From Physcomitrium patens (Eukaryota > Streptophyta > Bryopsida > Funariales > Funariaceae): 64,000 nucleotides of DNA. Shown here piece after piece: positions 21,309-33,395 of this stretch. Both the position numbers and the translations under genes were made by a program. The stretch spans positions 4,887,582 to 4,951,581 of the forward strand of contig NC_037271.1 in the NCBI RefSeq assembly GCF_000002425.4, written 5' to 3'. The notes under the pieces are model-generated. The model had not been told where the DNA came from and made no database searches. It saw only the letters and a program-made list of their open reading frames with translations. Within the stretch, counting starts at the first letter, position 1. The number at the start of each line of letters is the position of its first letter.

Positions 21309-22559
21309 TCCGAATGCAGGACGAGTCTAATGTCGGTATTTCCTTGCATCTTGTTTATGTTCTTTCAACGTCAGTGATCTCAGCTCCGCATTCCACGGGA
21401 ACGAAAAATATGTCTCTTGTATCACAAGACTGCCCAAACCAAGCTGAACCACAATCATTAACAACACTGGCACTGTTTATTGATTCTCCTTTCAAAGGTT
21501 CCATCTTATTGCAGGAATGTCTTCAAATCACCATGCCAATTATATGCAGCAAATTAAACACAAGAGAAGTACTAAAATCAATAAATTTCATGTTCAGCAT
21601 GTAGAATTTTCAATGTTACAGTTTTCTATTGTCATCCATCTGCCATGACTTTTTCTTTTTCTTTTTTGATACAAAAACATGGCATATAAAATGCATTTGT
21701 GGAGTAGAATAATTGCAACAAATTACTTAATTCCTTATACTTGGAGATAAAACTAAGACTATTGAGAATGTTAAACAACTACCAAGGCAAGTCCCTTCAC
21801 AATTTTGTATAGGATTATACTACACCAAGGTATTTTAGAATTCCATCTAATGATTGTGTTACATCTAAAACCAATTATGTATTTGGCCATCCATGGATTG
21901 TCCTATCTCTTGAGTAAATAGAACTTGTGTGTTGGTGTTTTGCAACTCTCTTTTCAATAAATTTCTAGCAAATTTGTCCATATTTAATAAGATCTTTTTA
22001 GACTACATTTTTGGTATGAAATGTACTTTATACATCATTTTCAAGCACAAATTTATTTCTTTGAATCCAAATAGTCTTTAAACAAAGTATTCTTTTCAAT
22101 AATTAGATCTTACAAAAACATTGAAATTTCAAGAGAAGATTTTTCACAAAGATATCTTATTGCTAAGTTAAGAATTTCTAAAGATCTCAATTCCAAGAAT
22201 TGAATGTTAATTTATACATAAGAATAGTGGCAAAATCTTTAATATATTATACTTGATGGCAATTCTAAAGCTGATAGAGAATAGATTTAGGTATTTGAAG
22301 ATGATACATAATATATTGGATATTAATATTAGGACTAATTTTTCTTCTTAGATATTCATTGCTAGTCCTTTGTACCATATTAACCAAATATATTTTAAAA
22401 ACTTTAAACACATACTCAAAAAAAAAAAAAAAAAAAAAAATTATGAAGTAAGGTAAGACAAATCATTTACTTTCTATTGCTCCAACATATTCTAAAAGAA
22501 GTTGAAATATCACATCAAGAAGATAATCAAAATTAATTTATATAATTCAATTCAATTAT
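21309..22559. other. Unassigned stretch with a poly(A) run
   Basis: 21309-21620 has balanced composition and a plus frame that begins inside the tRNA pseudogene, so it is not a believable gene. 21620-22417 is AT-rich without a recognised domain. At 22418-22440 lies a run of 23 A, possibly the tail of a retroposed sequence or a simple repeat. I see no feature that can be named. Confidence 0.4.
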
Positions 22560-23480
22560 TAGATTTTCATAGGATCTTCTAATATTAAAGTATAATTTTT
22601 TTAACATATTGACAAATAAATTGATTTTAAAACTAGCTATAAAACTATCTTTAGCTTTTGTTTTTCAAACTTATAGACAATTGGAGTATATAAATCAAGT
22701 TTTAGAGCAATATCTGATATATACCATCAACTACCAATAAGTTGATTGGACAATTTTTTTGCTATTGAAAAACTTTGTTTATAATAAGAGAATAAATTCT
22801 TCTATTCAATAAATATCTTTCTTATCTAATTATAGATACTATTTAGAACTTGATATTTTTAACTTCTTTAAAGTTGATAATCTTATAACAAAAGATTTGA
22901 CAAATCATTTATTTGAGCTACATGCAATAATAAAGGCAAAACTAAAAATAACTCAAGAATAACAAAAGTTCAATGCAAATGCCTATTGTAAGGAACAACC
23001 TCAATTCTAAATCGGCAATTAGGCATGATTACTTTGTCATAATATCAAGTTTATTTGTCCTTATGACAAGTTGGATTACCATAGACTTAGACCGTTTCCT
23101 ATATATGAACAAATCTATCTAATTGCTTATTTATTACATCCATCAAAATCTATGAAGTTCTATCTTGTATTTCATATGTTTCATTTTAAGTCATATAAGA
23201 CAATGAATATCTCAAAAAATAATTATAAATAAATGCCACCACATCCTATAAAATTGAATAATAATTAAGAATTTGAGATAAAAGAAGTCTTAGACTCAAG
23301 ATATTGTTAATTTAGATTAGAGTATCTTATTTATTGGCATGGATATAATATTAATAAATTTACATAAAAGCCAACAAAGAATCTTATAAATGTAGTAGAA
23401 AAGGTTAAAGCTTTTCATCAACAACAATTATTAAAATTAAGATGAAGAATTCATCAATTCTTTCCTATAAAAGAAACACT
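22560..23480 (+). pseudogene. Family A integrase and chromodomain fragment, copy S
   Basis: It starts in the integrase core (KLSLAFVFQTYRQLEYIN, QYLIYTINYQ) and continues through the integrase C-terminus (about 23040-23200) into a chromodomain remnant at about 23260-23440 (EFEIKEVLDSR, LEYLIYWHGYNIN). The upstream part of the element is missing, so this is a 5'-truncated copy that keeps ORF3 and the 3' LTR. Many stops. Confidence 0.75.
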
Positions 23481-23542
23481 ATTTAATGAAGATTGCATCC
23501 TATCTTTCATTGTGAATTTTTTGTATTAGTGATGCTAACATA

Positions 23543-23962
23543 ATGATAATTCAACAATTGAAAATTTTAATTTAAGAGCTATCATTTTCTAACTTATTCA
23601 ATAAGATATTATAATTATCACATCGTTCAAAACAATGTAATCAAGATAAAGAACCTCAAAAATAAAATGCTCTTCCTTGAATAGATGGAAAGATATAATA
23701 CATTTGATATTACTTTAGAAGAAAATCTTGATGTTTGGTGATTTTAATAGAAATAAGAGCAACTTTTGATGGTATAACAAATTTTTTATTTGAAGAAAAT
23801 TACAGAAGCCTCAACAATGATTCAATATCAAGATGGTCTTCTTGCCTTGGAATAGAGCATTATTGATAGTTGAGAAGACCTATCAATTATCTTTGAATAG
23901 AACAATAATCAAAGTTTGTCAAAAATATAATTTGTCACATCTTAGATTTGATCAATATATGA
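23543..23962 (+). pseudogene. ORF3 of family A, copy S
   Basis: A frame of 140 codons from ATG (MIIQQLKIL) to TGA. It has about ten stops but no net frameshift relative to the copies at 1789, 7600 and 52155. Shared pieces are CLVILIEI, FEENYRSLNND, RWSSCLGIEHY and ICHILDLINI. It begins 136 bp after the chromodomain reference codon and ends about 40 bp before the LTR. Confidence 0.65.
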
Positions 23963-24003
23963 TTACTATTCTTTGTAGAACTCATTTTTAAAAAGAAAGA
24001 TAA

Positions 24004-24013
24004 TGTCACAAAC

Positions 24014-24044
<31 letters not shown>

Positions 24045-24562
24045 AATAGTTATCTAGATAATATGAATATATAAAAATAGATTAAAATAGATTAATTTGA
24101 TAATATCTTATAGAGATGCTTCTTAAAAGCTTCATAGATGTAATGGCACATTTATATATATTTATAGGTGATTAGTATGTTAGAAACTTAGCCAATAAGT
24201 TAGCTATATGTTGCATGTGTTGGTAACTTGTAGTACAAGCTAACAATGTGGTGCTTATATAAGAAACTTATCTCACAAGTTAAATACATGTGCCTTGTAA
24301 ATTAGATATGTATTGAAGGTTCTAAAGAACATTACTACTTAGCTCTTAAGTAGATAGTATATATAGAGGCATGAATAAAGCCTTCTTCATTCTTATCAAT
24401 TCTTTTCTTGCTTTTAGTCTAGTTTCTCTAGATTTCTAATTTTTAGCAATAGTTATTCCAATTTCTTCTTAAATATACTTACTTTCTTATTATCATTTTT
24501 TCATCTTTCTTTTGTATTTATTTTACTTACTTACATGTCTTTTTTAAATTCTTATCCTTAAA
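24004..24562 (+). repeat. 3' LTR of copy S
   Basis: It begins TGTCACAAACATATA, followed by a (TA)n run at 24014-24041, and ends near 24562 (TATCCTTAA). A TATA motif (AGTATATATAG) lies at about 24356-24366. A weakened hairpin (AATAAAGCCTTCTTCATT) follows it. Confidence 0.78.
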
Positions 24563-25560
24563 AAAAACCTTATTTGAGCTAAAAGTGATGAAATATGAAA
24601 TATGGACATTATTTTGTTTTTTAGAAAATAAAAAAAATAATATTTAAAGAAATTAATGGTATAATGAAAAAAATTGAATGAAAACTTATTCCTTGATAAG
24701 TTTTTTGGTGGATGTTAGTTATATAAAAATTTAAGATTTTATTATAAGAAATTATTTCAAACATTATTAAATGATATTGGATAATAGAATTGTAAAAAAA
24801 AACTCACTTATATATGATAGATACATATAGAATTTTAATCAAGAAAATGTAGTTTTAAGCAATGTAGACTAAAATATGTATAGAAAATAAAAAATAGCTA
24901 AGAAGATAATAATCAATGTTTATTATCAATAAACAAGATAGTTTTATTAGCCATAAAAATAACTAATTCAAAAAATACATTGATAGAATTAAAGAAGGCT
25001 TCAATTTTGTTTTTACTTGTATAACTTACAAGATCAAAGACTTGGTATCTAAGCGTATCATATCTTGTCATGCAAGGTGGTAGATGAATTAATGGCTTAG
25101 ACTCAATAACCTTCATTTAGAAGCTTTTTGAATAGAATTGAAGTCTAAACTATATTGTGTGGCTTGAGCTATAAGTTAATTTAGAAGCTTCTTAGAAAAC
25201 CACCTAATAAAACTCAACTTCTAAGCTAACTATTAAATATTATCATCAAATTTTTTAAAATATTCTACAAAGATCAACCATGATGTAAAATATTTTTATA
25301 AGGTTCTAAAATATTCTTTGTATATGTATAACATCACAAGCTTTCTTAGTAACAAGTTCTACATAAAGCATTTATGTTGTTTTTCTTTACATTTGCAAAA
25401 GCTTTATCATTTGTTGAATAATATTTATTATAAATAGTGCTCTTTGATTTCTATTCAATTAATAAATATGTATTTTTAATCAACTTCTATATCCAATTCT
25501 TCTTGGAATTAAAGAATATAATTAGATGATTTCATCTGAGTTAATATTTTAAAAAAATTC
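24563..25560. other. Unassigned AT-rich stretch
   Basis: No domain is recognised on either strand. A 67-codon reverse frame at 24913-25116 has no match I know and lacks support. The region may be further decay of the reverse-strand G2 pol that begins at 25561, but I cannot show it. Confidence 0.3.
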
Positions 25561-26600
25561 TTGAAAAGTAATATCTTGACCTAGTGGTTCAACACTTCCA
25601 ACTTGCAACACCACAATTAAAACTTAAACATCTTTTTGAAGATTTTTATTATAAATTTAATTATAATTTAGATATATCTAATATTTAGATAGTTTAGTTT
25701 TGTCTAAAGAATGCCTACAAGATAATAATTTTTGTGATAATTATTGTGATTGATCTTTCAATAAAAATTAAAATTTTAGATCTTTAGGCTCTACAAAAAT
25801 TTCTAATTTTATATATTAAATTTGTAATAAAATAAATACCGAATCTAAGTTGAAAATTAATAATTTAATGATGGAATATAACATATTGATAATATTTTTA
25901 AGTTAAATCTTCTTCCTTTATATATGATTTGATGCCAAAACTTCTTCTTGAAGTTGTTTATAAAAATGGTATTCTTAAGACATCATGACCTTCAATGAAT
26001 TGTCTTGGATTTGTAAAAAATATAAGAATGATAGTTTGACATCTTTAGTAGTGCATTAATAATATTAGATAAAGATTTCTAATTTTTTTTTATCAATGTC
26101 GTAATTCTTTTAATGTATAATTTATATAAACCAATTTTTTTTATTTTTAAATAAAAATATCTTCAAATTAAAATTTATTTTCTAATTTAATATTTTTCTA
26201 AAATATAAGAAATATTGTCAATATGTTCTTTTATAAATATCCTACATCCATCTTTATCTATACTTACAATTTTATCTTCTTTCCTACAACCTTTAATAGG
26301 AATGTCATCCCAAAAATGTATGGTCTTTTCTTTATAAAAACTCTCTTAAATTTGATTTATAACATTTTACATATAAGTCACCAAATTAATTGTACCTTGT
26401 GGTAGTATACACATACACACCAAGCCTAAATGAGTCTTCTTAGCAGTCAAGTCTTTACTTATCTTAGCCAATTGGAATTAATCATAACTAGAATGTAAGT
26501 TTACAATAGACTAGATTGCTTGGCATGCAAATGTCTTTGCAGCTTTGTCCAACATCAGCTTAGATTCTATATTCCTAATAGATATCTTATTTGTTGGTTG
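25561..26600 (-). pseudogene. Family G2 reverse transcriptase relic
   Basis: On the minus strand 26530-26220 reads QLAKISKDLTAKKTHLGL, LPQGTINLVTYM, then FWDDIPIKGCRKEDK, IDKDGCRIF and KEHIDNI. It aligns with element F at 60070-60340 (QFQLTHGSRDLTTMRM, DDVPIKRCKEGKKD, DEKGCCKY). The RT active-site pair DD is preserved. Upstream and downstream parts are too decayed to assign. Frames shift several times. Confidence 0.6.
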
Positions 26601-26758
26601 CATATTTTAAATAAAATCTAAGTATTTCTAATTGTTTTGGTATAACAAACCAACAATTTTAATAAGAAGCTATAGAAGGTTTAAGAATTTCTATTTCTTT
26701 TGTTTTGTTTTGTTTTTGTTTTTTTTCTTGTATAGGTTAACTAGCTTAGAAAGTTACA

Positions 26759-26870
26759 TCTTCTGTATAAGTGGTAGAAAGAGGGAACGTGGTAGTCTTC
26801 TGTGTAATCGGTAGAAAGAGGGAACGTGGTAGTCTTCTGTATAAGCGGTAGAAAGAGGGAACGTGGTAGA
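26759..26870 (+). repeat. Tandem repeat, three copies of 37 bp
   Basis: Unit starts lie at 26759, 26796 and 26833, exactly 37 bp apart. The unit contains TCTTCTGTATAAGCGG and AGAAAGAGGGAACGTGG, and copies differ at only a few bases. It sits at the boundary between AT-rich repeats and the base-balanced island. Confidence 0.85.
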
Positions 26871-28343
26871 GTTGGTTGGTTTTGGTGGCTTGGTAGGAAT
26901 GCTGTGATCAGATTACTTCTCAAACATTAATCAGAACCCAGTCTTCATTGCACCGTTTAAAGTTTTAACAGCTTGATGGTCAAGTTCTACAAATTAGCAA
27001 CATGATACATTCTTTACATGCCACTACATATGAGGTGCAATCTTATGTTTTTAACTATGTGAGGACTTGAAGCATATATTGAAACACTGAACATGAATAT
27101 GTGTGACGAAGCATTTTGTACTGTACATGGAAAATACATGACAATGAATATTAGAGCACTACAGTATTTTCCATTGTATGATAACCATCCACCAAACCAA
27201 ATACTAGGAGTTGAAAATTGGCACATTGGCAGCTGGCTTGTGACATCTTCCGTGGGTGAATCATGTAGCATTCCCACTTCGGGAGAGTAGAATTTTTTCA
27301 CTATTTCTAAGTTGGGTTTTTTTTTTTTATTATTTTTCCTTTCATTCTTGGTCTTTGCCAGCCTCCTTGAGTTACTTTAATGATTTCTAGTGAACTGCAC
27401 GACCAGGATGCGATTGCCAGTGGAGTCAAATCTCAAAGACACGAGTTGCCTGATGAGCTTCGAGGATATGGCATATGAAATTATTAGAGAATATCGTGGT
27501 GTTCTTGCAGTGTTTCGTCATGTAGTGCACATGAAGATGTTCAGAACGTTGTTCAGGATCTTTCTACCGAACCAACAGGCATAAATCTCTCTTTGGAGTT
27601 TGATCTGGAGGGAGCTGCTTTTCGGTGTAGAGGACTTCTACGTTACTGGAAACCATGGCCTGGAAATTATTCTACCTAATGGTTTTTCAGTTGCTCCATG
27701 GTTTACACACACAACACACATCCAGTCTCATCTATATCGATATCTCAATTTCGCTCGAAAAACTCCTCTGATGCACAGCACAAATTCAACACCGAGTTCC
27801 TGCATCACAATTTTTCCATGTTGCATCGGAAACGAAATAGACCATAGTCATTCATAAGAGCTTGTTTAAATCAGATCCATTTCAACAGTGCAGTGCTACT
27901 GCAGCGGCACTACAAAGATATCTTTGCATTGAAAATAGTGAGATTATATACATGAATGAGTCTCGACATCATTCCCTTCACTTCACTAACCATGTATCTC
28001 AACTACCAACAACCACCCCAACATGGCTATCAGGGTTGACTGTCTATTTTAGCTATTTCAGCTGGAAGAACATGTGTTTTTTACATTCTGTCAGAGCTCA
28101 ATCTGGACGTACACAGTCAATGGAACACTGCTCTAGTATACATTTACATCTTTTACACTGCTCTAGTCTTATTTCATTTTACTTTATTTAACTTAGAAAA
28201 CTGAGTATACCCGAGGGCAGAAGTCTATGTTCGGAATGACCCAACATGTTACTGCACGACTCTTATCTAAGGTATCCACAGTTTTGTCCAGACACTGGAC
28301 TTCTCTCTTAGCCAATCAGCCTCAGGAAACGTCACGCGATGCC
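26871..28343. other. Base-balanced stretch next to the gene pair, no firm gene
   Basis: Composition resembles the genes to the right rather than the repeats to the left. Several 60-110-codon frames exist on both strands (for example 27390-27584 plus, 27014-27301 minus) without recognised domains. A possible exon at about 27535-27650 plus reads SLEFDLEGAAFRCRGLL after a plausible 3' splice site (TTCTTGCAG near 27509). This could be a decayed or intron-rich gene, or the 3' untranslated region of the minus-strand gene. Confidence 0.35.
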
Positions 28344-29716
28344 CTAACCTAGTTTTGGCCCGCGACGAGTATGCCCAAGATGCCCTCGGCAAGGTTGGAA
28401 TCGGCCAGCACGGTGACGTTTGAGACGTTGAATCTTCTTGCGCCTCAGAGCCAGCTTCTTCTCTTCTAGGCCAAGAAACTCCTCTCGTTGCTTCCGCTCC
28501 TCCTCCCCATGGCTCTGCACAACAGCGGCTACAGGCCCCAGTAGAGGTTCAAGGGCATCATGGATGCACTGCTTGAAATATGGGGCTAACCTGGTCTTTA
28601 GGTCACTAAACCTCGGACTGGGAGGAGACAAGTCCAGTTGAAAACCATGAACAAAATCTCTGAAAGAAACCGTCGGCTCTTTATCAATCCCATATGTCCT
28701 GGTGTACAGCCTATGAAGACGATGGATGTGCGGACTCAGAGATCGAATTCGATTACCATCTAAATCGATGTCTATCTCCAAGGATTCGTGAGGAATTAGG
28801 TCATCTTCGTCGATTGCATCTTCGACACGTTGCTCTACAAGCTCACGCACGACTCCGGTGCCACACCCCAGGAGGATGTCCTTGCCAGTAGGTTTACTGT
28901 AGCCTGGATGCACAAGTGCGGAGTCAGTTGAATCTTCTTCGCAGCAATGGAAACTGAAGGAATTCAGACGATCAATCACGGCTGCAAGCTCCTCCATAGC
29001 TGCAAAACACTTCATGTTGGCATTACGTCGCGTTCTCCAGTGATTGAGAACTTCCGAGGTCACCATTTCCTTACATGCCATGATCTTATTCCTGGTGCCT
29101 TCGTCCACCTTCACTTCCTTGGGGATGCCTGTCAACCCAGTTCCACTTATGAGTGTGTTCAGGCGACCCGAAATCGATACTACAGCTGACTGGAAAGCGG
29201 ACAAAGTTGCTACAACTCAACAAACGCAATCGAAAATCTTGACGAACTTAGTGGTGTAGTGGAAAGATTTGCACAAGAATGCAAATTCAAAAAGCATTTA
29301 AATACAGAAAACACAAAACCTCTTCTAATTAGACTTAAAAAATAACATCTCTAGACACAGGGGGTTTGAATCCAGCATGCCAAAAAAGACTGAGAAAGGA
29401 ACCCACAATTCGTGAAGAAGTTGTTCGACCTGGAGCAGAACCAGGAACGGCAAGACAATAATCTAGCACACAATCGAGAGCAGAGTTCGACAGTCTTCCA
29501 AACTCAGGCGCTCAGCAGTTTCTCACTTCCCAGTGGGATGAACTTGATGTTGAAGCTCAAAATATCATAGAATACGTAGCCGTATTGCTGAGTGAACGGA
29601 TAGAGAGGCCGATGCGACAATGAGCTTCCAAGCTCAGTTGCCAAAGCGACGGAGCAGAAATCCAAGTGAAAATAACTACGTTGTTTTCGCAGGGCTTTAA
29701 TGGTCCAGGGAAACAT
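28344..29716 (-). CDS. Unknown protein with charged C-terminal helix, divergent partner of the trihelix-like gene
   Basis: The sure part is an open frame on the minus strand from about 29209 down to the TAG stop at 28344. It includes KEMVTSEVLNHWRTRRNANM, VRELVEQRVEDAIDEDDLIP, a LEIDIDLDG motif, PLLGPVAAVV and a highly charged helix (EEERKQREEFLGLEEKKLAL). The frame has no ATG at its 5' end, so an upstream exon is needed. A possible model joins exon 1 (29716-29527, ATG, reading FPWTIKALRKQRSYFHLDF) through an intron (29526-29210, GTGAGA to GTTGTAG) to exon 2. The join is in frame and gives 351 residues. An alternative 3' splice site (TTTCCAG) lies near 29190. Function unknown. The C-terminal helix resembles that of the plus-strand gene. 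Exon 2 is well supported by composition and openness; exon 1 is inference. Confidence 0.5.
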
Positions 29717-30068
29717 GAGCTGAATTTTCAACTTATCAGACCCTGCTTGCAATCTGGATCGGACATGACTCGTTTCTTCTTCTACCTTGGTTCTAATCTG
29801 TAGACTCCCCACTTCGTCTTGCTTGCTATCAGGATGCCCTCTCCTGTCTGAAATTTCTCTACTATCGGGATTCGTCCCACTATCAGGATTCCTTTCCTGT
29901 GTAGAGATCCTCGGTTTCTGGGATGACGCACTTTGGTACCCGAGTCAAGTTTGACAGAGTCCGTCACCTAGTTAGAGTACAGACTTTCTACTTAGAATCT
30001 AATCCGAGAAAGGTAGTTGGAGAAAGAACTTCAGTGGGGAAGAAATCGTAGATCTGTTTGTGAGCTAA
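29717..30068. promoter_or_regulatory. Putative shared promoter region of the divergent gene pair
   Basis: About 350 bp separate the proposed start codons on the two strands. No clear TATA box is seen. A short imperfect direct repeat (TATCAGGAT / TATCGGGAT / TATCAGGAT) lies at 29827-29889. The minus strand is open as one frame from about 29944 to 29504, so part of this region may instead be coding or 5' untranslated sequence of the minus-strand gene. Confidence 0.35.
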
Positions 30069-31823
30069 ATGAGTGCTTCTTGCGATAATCTGTTGTACTC
30101 CCGACTTAATTCTCTTGGAGCGCTTCTAGACCATTTTGCAGCAGACGCATTCTTGCCGTTTGCGACTCCGAGTCACTCAATAATGGTGGGTTTAATTTGG
30201 TGCTCTAATATTCAGGCTAGATTCTGAAGCAGGTTTTTGCACAAGAGTTGTTGTTGCGACAAGTAACTTGAGTTATTGATAGTTTGGGTGCTATCAACTT
30301 CGTCAAACGTGTTCCTGAAATTCCTGTTCATATGCTTTGGCACATAGCTTTCCGTGACCTAAAGATCGTCGCTTTTAACTCATTTGCAGAACTGGATAGC
30401 AAGAAATGCACCAATTGGTGATGAATTATTGCCAGTTGAATTGAGTTATTGGTTGTCTTCTTCCGATCAGACAGGAGAGGAGCCATCAACTTCTTCTATG
30501 ATGGGCGTGAGTCCTTTGGAGTTAGATGGGGCTCCGTTCCCTACCTTTGAGGAACTTCAGTTGATTAACGAAGGTGCATCAGTCGCGATTTCTTCCGGCG
30601 CGCATCAGATGAATGATCACGGAGTATCCAAGTTGCATGTTGAAAATGAAACAGCTACGACTTCTTCCGGCGATAATCAGATGTTGATTCAGGAACCGTC
30701 CGAGTTGCCCGTTGGATATGTAACAGCCACGACTTATGTAGGCAATAGGTCGTCCTGCTTGCCGCTCGTCCATGGAGTTCCTTGTTCCAACGGTGGTAGG
30801 TTGAAGAGACCCGATGTTGGACGGTTACAAGTTGAAGGCAATCGAAGGCAAAAAGACATCATTCTTCCGAATCAGCCCCTCAATCGGTCGCAGTCTTTTT
30901 ACGCGAATAGAAGGAAGATAGACGCTGAGGAAGCTGGCTCCAAGGGAATGGGCACAGCTGCGGTATCTTGTGAAAGGAGACAGCGATCTAGAAATTGGAG
31001 TAATGAGGAGAAGGACTCTTTCTTAATTGAGATGGAAAATGCGGTTGGCAAATGTAATGGCAAGGTCTGGGATTCTATTTCTAAAGCTCTGTTGGATGGA
31101 TACAAGTTCGAGAGGAGCGCCAAAAGTTGCGAGGACCTATGGGGTACTCTAAGGAAAGAGTTCAAAGCAAGTAAGTTTTCCCAGGTATTCCCTGAGAGGT
31201 GGTATGAGACGATGGAAAGGATTCTTGCTGCGCAGGAGAAGAAGAAGCGATCCAAAGCGAAGGAAAAACAACCTGGATCGAAGAGCAGAGGAATGGTTGT
31301 ACAGGAATCTCGTGGAGATGAAGGCGATAACGAATGGTGTGAAAGTCGCGTGCGCCAGGGATCGCGTGCGCTTGACATCCATCCGGAGCACATAGGCAGC
31401 AGAGGGCCAATGTCTAAATTTAAGAAGCCTTGGTGTCAGCAGGATGGTGAAGAAGCAAGAAATGATGCAGTCGATCGTATCAAAGATGTAATTGAACGCA
31501 TATTTCAACATCCAGACCACAGAAGGACGCCCGATTCCATAACTAAGAAGGATTGCTTTATGGCTGTGTTATCTCCGCTTTTAAAGCAAATGGAGCAGCA
31601 AGCAGCAAACGAGGATCACCTAATCAGCGAAATAGTTCCTGTCATCAAGGACCTCATTAGAGAGGAACTTCAGCTCTTACTTCGGCCTGCGGTGTCTGCT
31701 TTGCTTGACGTGGAGCAAAACGAGCAGGATTTTCAAGCGAAACTCCGAGCCATTGAAGATGAACGACGGGCCCTTGACCTTAAGGAGGCACAGATTAAAC
31801 GCCAGCGTGTTGGCCGACTTTAG
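30069..31823 (+). CDS. Myb/SANT trihelix-like DNA-binding protein with C-terminal coiled coil
   Basis: Proposed exons are 30069-30185 and 30390-31823. The ATG at 30069 is directly preceded by an in-frame TAA. The donor is ATG|GTGGGT, the acceptor TTTGCAG|AAC, and the 204-bp intron is phase 0, so the frame joins exactly and gives 516 residues. Residues about 238-325 form a Myb/trihelix-like domain: NWSNEEKDSF, VWDSISKALL, SCEDLWGTLRKEF, with three spaced Trp. A basic stretch follows (EKKKRSKAKEKQ). The N-terminal third is Ser/Thr-rich with two imperfect repeats (HQMNDHG / NQMLIQE). The C-terminus is a long charged helix (EDERRALDLKEAQIKRQR). A nuclear DNA-binding role is inferred. No stops or shifts, and base composition is clearly unlike the surrounding repeats. 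The exon 1 assignment is strong inference; an RNA read would prove it. Confidence 0.78.
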
Positions 31824-32659
31824 CGCCGTCCGAGCCTCAGGACTATTTCTTACAAGCACTAAGAACTTCCTGAGAAGAAGTCCTAAGCAGAGAGGCCATA
31901 CATCCCACCTTAGAAAGGATGTGATCAAAGGCTTCCTTGCACTTGAATACACGTGTAAATGACTTTCAATTCCTGCAGAAATTACAAAACATCACCTCTA
32001 TTTAGTCTAGTAAAAAAGGGAAATTACAAACACTAAATTGCCCTCACAATACACCCTCAATATAGGATGACCAGTGGAAACCTGTGCTGTGTGGTTGGAA
32101 ACCCTGTGATAAAGCACAAAAAGGATGTAAATATACTTGTATAATATATTTGTGGTTGTTGAGTCACATGTTAGTAATATACTTGTATAATATATTTCCA
32201 TCATGGTTTTTTTGTATCAAAGTGATTGAAGCTCAAGTAAAGTCAACTACTACTAAAAACTATGTATATATTTTTTTATTTATTTGCTCATTGGAAAAAA
32301 AAGAGATATATGGCTTTGCTATTGAATTATTTTAATAAATAAATAAAATATAAAATATAAAACACCACAATCACACTAAGATCAAATTAAGTCATAGGCC
32401 AACTATTTATAATATGAAAGTTTCTTCTTGTTGCTTTGGCTAAATCAGCTCTAGATCAAAAACAATAGATAATGTCATTGAAATAGCTCTACTTGAAACT
32501 TATGTTGATAGGGACAATAAGGCTTTTAAAAAGTTTAATTTGTGGTTGTTAAGTTACAAATTAACAACTTCTATAAAAATATTAAGAACTAATAAAATAA
32601 TATATAATATAAATAATAATAAAACTATTTATATTTCATTAATATTATTGACAATGACA
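31824..32659 (+). other. 3' flank of the trihelix-like gene
   Basis: Base-balanced to about 32000, then AT-rich. AATAAA-type signals occur near 32333-32345. A 20-bp direct repeat (ATATACTTGTATAATATATT) lies at 32131-32150 and 32177-32196. No coding frame is convincing. Confidence 0.4.
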
Positions 32660-33250
32660 ATCCTTATATATTACAACAACTAAAATATCCAAGGTAATAA
32701 AATTTTGGAATATGTCACATTTACAATAATTATTTGTCTTTACTTTTTAGAGGATAAATAATCTTGATTATATTTGGAAAAAAGCATTATCAAAAGACAA
32801 CATACAATTGTCCTTGTGCAAATATGGATTCTAAATTCTATTCCTACATTCTTCAATAATTGTCTTTGGCACTTATTAATTTTTAGAACAAGTGTTGCAT
32901 TGATTAGAAATTAATTTTGCTTGAACTTGAATAGAATTTGTACTAATGATGGACATAATGAGATTCTTCAAACAAAATCCAATTGTTTCTTGTGATTTCT
33001 AGTAAAGAATTTTGTATCTATAATTTGATTAGTCAATTGCATAATGGCCAGGTGTAATTCATTGCAAAATCTTTGATGTGGATCATCATTTTGTATAGAT
33101 ATAATTAACTCATTGATCAAATATTCACCTCTACATCTTCTTTCTTTGTCTGATCTTAAATAAACAATTTGAATCAACGATTCTAATGTTGAACCTTTGT
33201 TCACCCATTTTGAAAGATCTACTATAATATTCGATGGATTAAGTTTTTTT
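32660..33250 (-). pseudogene. Helitron-type Pif1 helicase C-terminal relic
   Basis: On the minus strand the sequence reads GEYLINELIISIQNDDPHQ, LAIMQLTNQIIDTKFFTRNH, QILFKFKQN, LKINKCQRQLLKNVGIEF and LFSKYNQDYL. The order and wording match the last part of Pif1-like helicases encoded by plant Helitrons, including the TINKCQGQ-type motif. The rest of the helicase and a Rep domain were not found. The typical CTAG-hairpin 3' end was not located. It has stops and is dead. Confidence 0.65.
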
Positions 33251-33395
33251 ACTATCTATTTCTAATATATAAATGCAAGAAATAAAAGAAGTAAGTACTC
33301 AAAATGAGTCCTTTAATAGTATGGAATTAGTATTGTTAAAAACAAAGACTTTCTTTAAAAACCAAGACTATGCCAAACCACTTTGTAAAACATCA

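Noticed and set aside
21284..21604. 106-codon plus frame as a gene
   Set aside because: It starts inside the tRNA-Leu pseudogene and has no recognised domain.
24913..25116. Reverse frame of 67 codons as a gene
   Set aside because: No motif, isolated, and in AT-rich decayed sequence.
31149..31520. Reverse-strand frames within the trihelix-like gene
   Set aside because: They are shadows of a strongly supported plus-strand coding exon.
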